A DNA stretch of 64,000 bases, taken from positions 806,001 to 870,000 of the forward strand of contig NZ_BSOT01000005.1 in assembly GCF_030160655.1 (NCBI RefSeq), written 5' to 3'. Under the pieces are notes generated by a model that was not told the DNA's origin, did no database searches, and saw only the letters and a list, made by a program, of their open reading frames with translations. Below are positions 58,423 through 64,000 of this stretch, in pieces; position 1 is the first letter of the stretch; each line of letters opens with the position of its first letter. This DNA comes from Agaribacter marinus (GTDB lineage Bacteria > Pseudomonadota > Gammaproteobacteria > Enterobacterales > Alteromonadaceae). A program made the position numbers and the translations under genes.

Positions 58423-61400
58423 TTAAAAGTTAACGCGAACACCAAGACGGTAGATAGCACCCACTTTATATCTGTCGTATGTACGATCAGTTGGTGCGTC
58501 ACCTTCAAGTGGATTCCCTTCTTCAAACGCTTGAAATGAAACCGCTTGCGTTTCAGGATCTACCACTCTGTCAACCTCCAACTCTCTACTTGTAAAGTAG
58601 GTTCTGTACTCTTCGTCAGTCAGGTTAATCGCTTGAAAGTTAACAGATATATCTGGATTTATCTGATATGACATAGATAAATCTAGTGTTGCTCGTCCTT
58701 CATTCCAAATTGAGCCACCAAACCAAGTTCTACCGCGTTGGTCTTGACCTCGGTTCCAGTCGACACCAACAAGTGAATCAGACGTTGCACGATAACTTAG
58801 ACGCACTTGATGTCCATCTTGTTCCCAAAATGCCGTCGCATTAAAGCTATGCTTAGGCGTATCTGCTACTGGCGCAGACGGTAATAGTCTTCCAGGTATT
58901 ACCGTTGATTCTTGTTGTTCGTATTCACTGTCTTGGAACGTATAGTTAACAGTTGCACCAAGACCACTCATCCAGCCAGGTAAGAAATCATAGACTTGAC
59001 TATATCCAAGCTCAATACCTTTAATCGATGCAGAGTCCCCATTTATTTTGTTATTTATCGTATGACGCAAACAAAGATCTCTGTAATCATCAGAAATAAC
59101 CAGAGGGTCATTACCTTGGAAACCTAAGTCTGTGGTTGTTCTCACTGGTGAACAATTATTTAGACCAAAGTTATCAGCTTCACTATCAGTAGCTTCTAAG
59201 CGCAGATCTGCAGGGTCAAATACGCCATCAACTTGTCTCAAATCAGCGATATACTGGTTAATGGTAGATTCTGTTTCAACAAAGTTGATAATATCTTTTT
59301 GGAAGTAGGCAATACTTACATAAGAAGAAGGATTAAAATACCACTCCAAAGATAAATCTAAATTATCAGACTCAAGTGGTTCTAATTGCGTATTAAATAA
59401 GTCAACTGTACCTCGGCCAATATCGTCACGATGACCGCCGCCCCAATAGGTAGCCCATTGCTGATTAAAGCTAAAGCCCGCACGTGTATCCTCTAACTCT
59501 GGACGAGTCATTGTACGAGAAATAGCAAATCGACCTACTAGCTCATCACTAATGGCGTAATTCAGGTTTAAACTGGGGAGTACATTTGTATAACTATGTG
59601 AACCCGCCGTTGGAAAAGATACTAGCGAAGCATCTCGTGTATTTAGTACAGTATAGTTAGCCCAACGGCCATCGGTTACGCCATTCCACTCAACATTTGG
59701 TGATGTAAGCGTAGGATCCCAGCCATTATCAGATGTTACCGTTACATCCGCGTAACGCCACATGGTTTGCCAACCAATTGCTGGTCCATTATATTCAGTG
59801 CCATTTCGTTGCGCATCTGCCCAATCCGCATAATTAGCATCGTGACAAGCATCTTGTATGCCATCGCCATTTGGATCAAATACAGGGATACGTGTCCAAT
59901 CAGCTGGATCTGGACTACCATTAGTCTCCCACCCTGTACCATCAATACGACTAAATTTCTCTTCGTATTGTAAACGGTTGTCGGGATCAATATAAGTTGC
60001 CGCAGGACATTCAGGTAAACTTCTATCTCGTAAGTCTTTTAATGTAAGCCAATCAAATTCTGATTCATCCGCGTGCTGAGGGAAATCATGGAATTTACCA
60101 CCAGAAAAGCCTACAGTTTCGATATCGGTCTTAACATATCTCAGGCCTATATCACCTGTTAACCTATCGTCAAATAAGGCAAAGTTAACTTTTAAGTATG
60201 CAGCCTGTGTATCAATTTCAGTAGAGCGCGTATCTGTATTGTCTACATTCCTGACCAAGCTGTCTGTATCAGAAACTAGATCGAACGCTCTACGTACATC
60301 AATGATAGTAGGATTTTGCGTAATGCCCGATCTTGGAATACCAAGCGAATCAAGAAAATCACTGACACCGATCCCATTGGGATCTAAAATATCAACCGCT
60401 CGTATATTATTTAATGGGCCAGAAGGACGGCCAATAACAACACCTTCATTATTTTGAACAGGTTCACTTTTTGTAATCGAGTTAAAAGTAAATTCTTGGT
60501 CATCAACCAATTTTTCACGACTAGTTACCTTAGCACCAAACTCAATTTTTGTAATTGCATAATCATAAAGCTCGTAGTCAAAATCGACTTGTGCGCTTTT
60601 TATTGTGTCTTCAACTGTGACCGCGTCTTCGGTAAAACTACCCAATGAAAATGCATTAGGATCTGAAGGGTTAAATCCTGTTAGAACATTAGAATTGTCA
60701 AACCACCCAGGACGATTGATAGTGCTACCGTCGTCTTGAAGTTCATCGTAGTTACCAATATTTTCACCAATATCTATGAGTTCAGTTCCAGCAACAATTA
60801 TACATTGGCCACTTGTACAATCGACACCAACTGGCTGTACATTTCTTCCTGCTTGTTCAATTAGCTGGTTAGGCACCTGCAAAAAGTTTTGAAGGTTACT
60901 AAAGGCATTCGGTAAGTTCTCTGATTTAGAATCAGAAACACCAACTTGCGCACTCATAAATAAATTATCAGTAAACTCATGTGTCAAATTTAGTGAAAAT
61001 GCACTGTTTGTATTCTCTGTTCCGCCATCAGAACGTGAGATATCACCGACAGCAAAACGGTCCAATCGTCTAACTAAGGAATTTGTACGCGTATCAACAT
61101 GATACCAGTCTTGTTGTGGATCGGTAAATGGCGCAGGTAGACTTGTAGAGTCACTTAGCGGAACAACACCCTCAACAAAATTCTCTTGACCAGGAAAACG
61201 AACAGTAAGACCAGTGTAGTTGGTTTCGCGAGTTTGCTTGCTGTATGTCGCGTTAAACATCAATTCAGTTACGTCACCCAGAATGTACTGAATACCTAAA
61301 GAACCACCTTGTCTGTCACTGGTATTCTGATTGAGGCGATAATCTAAGCCACTCGGTTCTATCGCTCTAACATTGTTGATGATTCTTCCATCCCAGTCTG

Positions 61401-62139
61401 TAGCGACTCGATAATCTGTTGATTGACGGAAAGTATTAGCAATGACTTGGTCTTTACGATATGAGTTTGTTTCATCACTTATAGAAAGCGCGAAACCCAA
61501 AGTTTCATCAAGGAACTTTTTGGTTGTAGTGAACTGAAGTTTGTGATCATACTCTTCAGATAATTCGTTAAAACGCCCTTGAGCAGTAACAGACACTACG
61601 TCGTTAGCGACATCCAGTGGACGAACAGTAATCAGGTTCACACTGCCACCTAGTGAACCTTCGTCTTGATCAGCGCTTGAGGTTTTAAAAACCTCTAATT
61701 TAGACAAAATATCAGCAGAAAATGAACTTAAATCAACACTCTGGTTAAAATCAGTTGATGATAGTTGCTGTCCATTTAACGAAATATTGTTTTGCGTAGA
61801 GCTAGCACCGCGAATACTTACCTGAGCGCCTTCCCCGTCACGGCTAACAATACTAACACCAGTAACCCGACCGAGTGCATCAGCAATGTTTTGGTCTGTG
61901 CTTTTGCCTATATCTTCAGCATTAATTGTATCGACGATGCTAGATGAGAATCTCTTATCGTTGATGGTTTTCTTTAAGCTGCCGCGAAATCCCTGCACGG
62001 AAATCGTTTCGACGTCTTCTGCTACCGGAGCATCTTCTTGTGTTGCGTCATTCTCTTGAGCATATACATTTGTGCCCATTGCAGAGATTACAGCAGCACA
62101 GACAGTGCTCAGATAAAACTTCTTGTGTGCGTCTACCAT
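58423..62139 (-). CDS. TonB-dependent receptor (large, sugar-locus type)
   Basis: A 1238-residue outer-membrane receptor. Signal peptide (cut after VYAQ, about residue 28), a TonB-box-like ETISVQGFRGSLKK near 44-57, plug domain (VDTINAEDIGKSTDQNIADALGRVTGVSI, VSIRGAS) and a 22-strand-type barrel ending in an aromatic residue (IYRLGVRVNF). Length, the early VQGFRGSL block and the NFGGNFG-like style put it with TonB receptors of carbohydrate-use loci. Ligand is unknown; the neighbours (lipoprotein with carbohydrate-binding modules, halogenase-like, SapC, ExoP_C) hint at a glycan. It is the first gene of its operon, preceded by an 800-base intergenic region. Confidence 0.92.
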   Translation of the reverse strand: MVDAHKKFYLSTVCAAVISAMGTNVYAQENDATQEDAPVAEDVETISVQGFRGSLKKTINDKRFSSSIVDTINAEDIGKSTDQNIADALGRVTGVSIVSRDGEGAQVSIRGASSTQNNISLNGQQLSSTDFNQSVDLSSFSADILSKLEVFKTSSADQDEGSLGGSVNLITVRPLDVANDVVSVTAQGRFNELSEEYDHKLQFTTTKKFLDETLGFALSISDETNSYRKDQVIANTFRQSTDYRVATDWDGRIINNVRAIEPSGLDYRLNQNTSDRQGGSLGIQYILGDVTELMFNATYSKQTRETNYTGLTVRFPGQENFVEGVVPLSDSTSLPAPFTDPQQDWYHVDTRTNSLVRRLDRFAVGDISRSDGGTENTNSAFSLNLTHEFTDNLFMSAQVGVSDSKSENLPNAFSNLQNFLQVPNQLIEQAGRNVQPVGVDCTSGQCIIVAGTELIDIGENIGNYDELQDDGSTINRPGWFDNSNVLTGFNPSDPNAFSLGSFTEDAVTVEDTIKSAQVDFDYELYDYAITKIEFGAKVTSREKLVDDQEFTFNSITKSEPVQNNEGVVIGRPSGPLNNIRAVDILDPNGIGVSDFLDSLGIPRSGITQNPTIIDVRRAFDLVSDTDSLVRNVDNTDTRSTEIDTQAAYLKVNFALFDDRLTGDIGLRYVKTDIETVGFSGGKFHDFPQHADESEFDWLTLKDLRDRSLPECPAATYIDPDNRLQYEEKFSRIDGTGWETNGSPDPADWTRIPVFDPNGDGIQDACHDANYADWADAQRNGTEYNGPAIGWQTMWRYADVTVTSDNGWDPTLTSPNVEWNGVTDGRWANYTVLNTRDASLVSFPTAGSHSYTNVLPSLNLNYAISDELVGRFAISRTMTRPELEDTRAGFSFNQQWATYWGGGHRDDIGRGTVDLFNTQLEPLESDNLDLSLEWYFNPSSYVSIAYFQKDIINFVETESTINQYIADLRQVDGVFDPADLRLEATDSEADNFGLNNCSPVRTTTDLGFQGNDPLVISDDYRDLCLRHTINNKINGDSASIKGIELGYSQVYDFLPGWMSGLGATVNYTFQDSEYEQQESTVIPGRLLPSAPVADTPKHSFNATAFWEQDGHQVRLSYRATSDSLVGVDWNRGQDQRGRTWFGGSIWNEGRATLDLSMSYQINPDISVNFQAINLTDEEYRTYFTSRELEVDRVVDPETQAVSFQAFEEGNPLEGDAPTDRTYDRYKVGAIYRLGVRVNF

Positions 62140-62948
62140 TTTGTCTAATCCTAGTAGTTTATATGTTTGTGTGTGGCTTATTTTGTAAATAGCTTGTGTG
62201 TGTTCTATCTGTAAAAAAGCCTGTTTTAAAACCAGTGTGTGAATGGCTTACTATAAAGGTCGTTTTAAGAAATCCTCATAAAGTTTCTGTATTTACAGCT
62301 ATTGTTATACAAATGTAAATTCATAAGAGGTAAGTGTCAACTATTTTTGTTAACAATTTTCAATATTATTGTAAACAAGAAAAAATCAAGATTAAGTATT
62401 TTTTATATAATTAACAATGAGATACAAAAAAACAATAAAAAATATTAAATACATAATTATTCAATTTATATAAAAAATATTGATTTTATTGATGAATTAG
62501 CTAAAGCGCTATAACAATAAAGTTAATCTTTAGACCAAATAAAGTAAATGCCTAATTCCAGTCGTAAGGTATATGTGAGAGGTTTTGGGTATATTTTCTC
62601 ATATCATTTAAATTACCAATACAAAGGCAAATTTAAATATGATTTTCTAGTCAGGAAATGGCTTCAACAACATACCTAATAGCTTGCTTATGTAATAAAA
62701 ACTTACAAATGATTTGCAAATGTGTCTTTACATTTACTGATAACAGTGGGGTAACATCGTGATGTAAATTCAGAAAAGGGGTTATAAAATAGAAATTCAA
62801 GTTAGGTATAGTATGTATAGTTAGTCAATATCTTTAACAAACATTCACTATCAATCTCGAAACAAAATTTACAAAGAGTGATGTGACACAACTTAATTTG
62901 GCATCACTCTTTGTATAATAAAATTTATTTGGACGTTATTACGCCCAT
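62140..62948. other. Long AT-rich intergenic region upstream of the TonB receptor gene
   Basis: 809 bases without a gene. It presumably holds the receptor's promoter and leader. Near the start codon, repeated GTGTGTG-rich elements occur (GTGTGTGGCTTA at 62169-62180 and GTGTGTGAATGGCTTA at 62235-62250). The rest is A/T-rich with many poly-A/T runs. The end towards topA contains a 13-bp inverted repeat listed separately. No other site is convincing. Confidence 0.5.
62871..62914 (-). terminator. Probable topA terminator (13-bp inverted repeat)
   Basis: ACAAAGAGTGATG (62871-62883) and CATCACTCTTTGT (62902-62914) are perfect inverted arms around an 18-base loop, 34 bases after the topA stop. The T tract after the stem is weak (AAATTTTG), so it may be a 3'-end stabilising hairpin or an operator. 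Confidence 0.6.
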
Positions 62949-64000
62949 TTATTTTGCTTTTTTACGTTTATCTTCGACCACCCATTTCCCATTTGAATGC
63001 CATGCGGCCCACCCTGACGCTTTAGGCTTTTTTTCCTTCGCTGATGACTTCTCTTCTGACATTATATACTGTTGTTTAGTCTTGCGACTATATCTAACGA
63101 TACTGGGGTTCCCATCAGGATCTTTTTCAGGTGCGTCGGCTAAATAATAAAATTTAGGGGATATTCTTTCTCTAAAGCGCTTTAGCTCACTCACTAGAGG
63201 CGCACGCGTTTCTCTAGACTTAGGAAACGTAGATGCGGCTAAAAATATGCCAGCAGCGCCATCCCGCAACACAAAATAAGCCTCAGAGTTTTCGCATTCA
63301 AGTTCAGGTAAGTGCACAGGATCCTCTTTTGGTGGTGCAGCCTCACCGCTTTTTAGTAATTTACGTGTGTTTTTACACGTCTCACTCGTGCAGCCAAAAT
63401 ACTTACCAAAGCGCCCGTTTTTAAGCTCCATATCGCTTTGACACTTATCACATTCGATGATTGGCCCGTCATAACCTTTGAGCTTAAATGTACCGGCTTC
63501 AATCTCAAAACCGGTGCAAGAAGGTGTATTACCACACACATGCAAACGACGTTTCTCATCAATCAAATAGCTGTCCATTGCAGTATCGCATATTGGACAG
63601 CGCTTCTTAGCTCTTAATACTTCGGTTTCTAACTCTTCTTCGGACGCACTTACGACTTCTTCACCGGGCGTCAAGTTCATTGTTGTGGTACAACGTTCTT
63701 TTGGAGGTAAGTTGTAACCTGAACAACCTAAAAATACGCCTGTACTAGCCGTACGTAAATTCATTTGTCGTCCGCATTTTGTGCATTCAACATCAACCGG
63801 GACTGCTTGATTTGGGCGCATACCGCCCTCATCAATATCCAATTCAGCTTTACTTAGTTTATTTGAAAAGTTCTCATAAAATTGGTCGAGTACCTGTTTC
63901 CAACTCAGTTCTCCATGCGCTATATCGTCGAGGTGTTGCTCCATATTCGCGGTAAAATCATAGCTAATTAAGTCAGAAAAATTATCTACTAAGCGATCAT
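62949..64000 (-). CDS. topA: DNA topoisomerase I, C-terminal part (5' end outside window)
   Basis: The gene enters from the right edge; 350 residues are visible, and the frame is open to the edge (upstream codons read [18 protein letters not shown]). The usual TopA C-terminal zinc-ribbon repeats are present: [48 protein letters not shown] and [23 protein letters not shown], followed by a basic tail ending DKRKKAK. TopA relaxes negative supercoils. Active-site Tyr lies outside the window. Confidence 0.93.
   Translation of the reverse strand, partial: DRLVDNFSDLISYDFTANMEQHLDDIAHGELSWKQVLDQFYENFSNKLSKAELDIDEGGMRPNQAVPVDVECTKCGRQMNLRTASTGVFLGCSGYNLPPKERCTTTMNLTPGEEVVSASEEELETEVLRAKKRCPICDTAMDSYLIDEKRRLHVCGNTPSCTGFEIEAGTFKLKGYDGPIIECDKCQSDMELKNGRFGKYFGCTSETCKNTRKLLKSGEAAPPKEDPVHLPELECENSEAYFVLRDGAAGIFLAASTFPKSRETRAPLVSELKRFRERISPKFYYLADAPEKDPDGNPSIVRYSRKTKQQYIMSEEKSSAKEKKPKASGWAAWHSNGKWVVEDKRKKAK

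Noticed and set aside
62503-62514. GCGC-centred near-palindrome that could be a LacI-type operator
   Set aside because: Arms are too imperfect and there is no LacI gene in the window.
1-64000. tRNA, rRNA, CRISPR, insertion sequence or prophage
   Set aside because: I saw no CCA-type tRNA cloverleaf, spacer-repeat pattern, transposase, or terminal inverted repeats; a tRNA or short-RNA search program would be needed to exclude small RNAs.

Overview
The window looks like a chromosomal segment of a marine gammaproteobacterium of the order Alteromonadales; I cannot name the genus. The evidence is moderately AT-rich DNA, the gene order pyrD - rlmKL - glutaredoxin - uup - DUF3466 - rmf - fabA (close to the E. 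coli pyrD-rlmKL-uup-rmf-fabA order), the msrC - proQ - prc cluster, divergent rluC/rne, and a 180-kDa NAD-glutamate dehydrogenase, together with TonB-receptor/halogenase/SapC genes common in marine polysaccharide users. No rRNA, tRNA, CRISPR array, insertion sequence or prophage was seen.

Layout. 1-4979: a response regulator (cut by the window edge) overlapping a very large hybrid sensor kinase. 5108-8769: a secreted subtilase with a C-terminal SQLWR repeat array, and an MscS channel. 8884-11060: a VOC-fold protein, a TetR regulator and a 3-hydroxyisobutyrate-dehydrogenase-like enzyme; two near-identical palindromes sit in the spacers of the two promoters, so the TetR protein probably controls both units. 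11067-16056: YaiI-type protein, SLC13 symporter, a SatD-like/HTH protein coupled to a DUF3307 membrane protein, and a photolyase. 16392-25717: a small RHH-like protein, fabA with a FabR-type operator, rmf, a secreted lectin-like protein, then DUF3466, uup, glutaredoxin, rlmKL and pyrD. 25776-30614: NAD-glutamate dehydrogenase.

30865-37804 is a four-gene envelope cluster: an HAE3/MMPL-type RND pump, a YCF48-like propeller, DUF1329 and the outer-membrane DUF1302. It is plausibly a route for a hydrophobic molecule across the envelope. 37966-43730 has DUF2835, pepN and two sodium-coupled transporters (NhaC and NSS). 43776-48919 has prc, proQ, a small acidic protein, msrC, a HAD phosphatase and rluC. 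rne follows on the opposite strand with a long structured leader.

52399-62139 is the accessory centrepiece. A TonB-dependent receptor, a cadherin/CBM-type lipoprotein, a tryptophan-halogenase-like flavoprotein, a SapC-family protein and a free-standing ExoP_C-like domain protein lie in one direction, with a second SapC paralogue facing them. The window ends in the 3' two-fifths of topA.

Two candidates for under-described systems stand out: the SatD/DUF3307 pair, whose first protein carries class III nucleotidyl-cyclase-like motifs fused to an HTH, and the TonB receptor/halogenase/SapC/ExoP_C locus.
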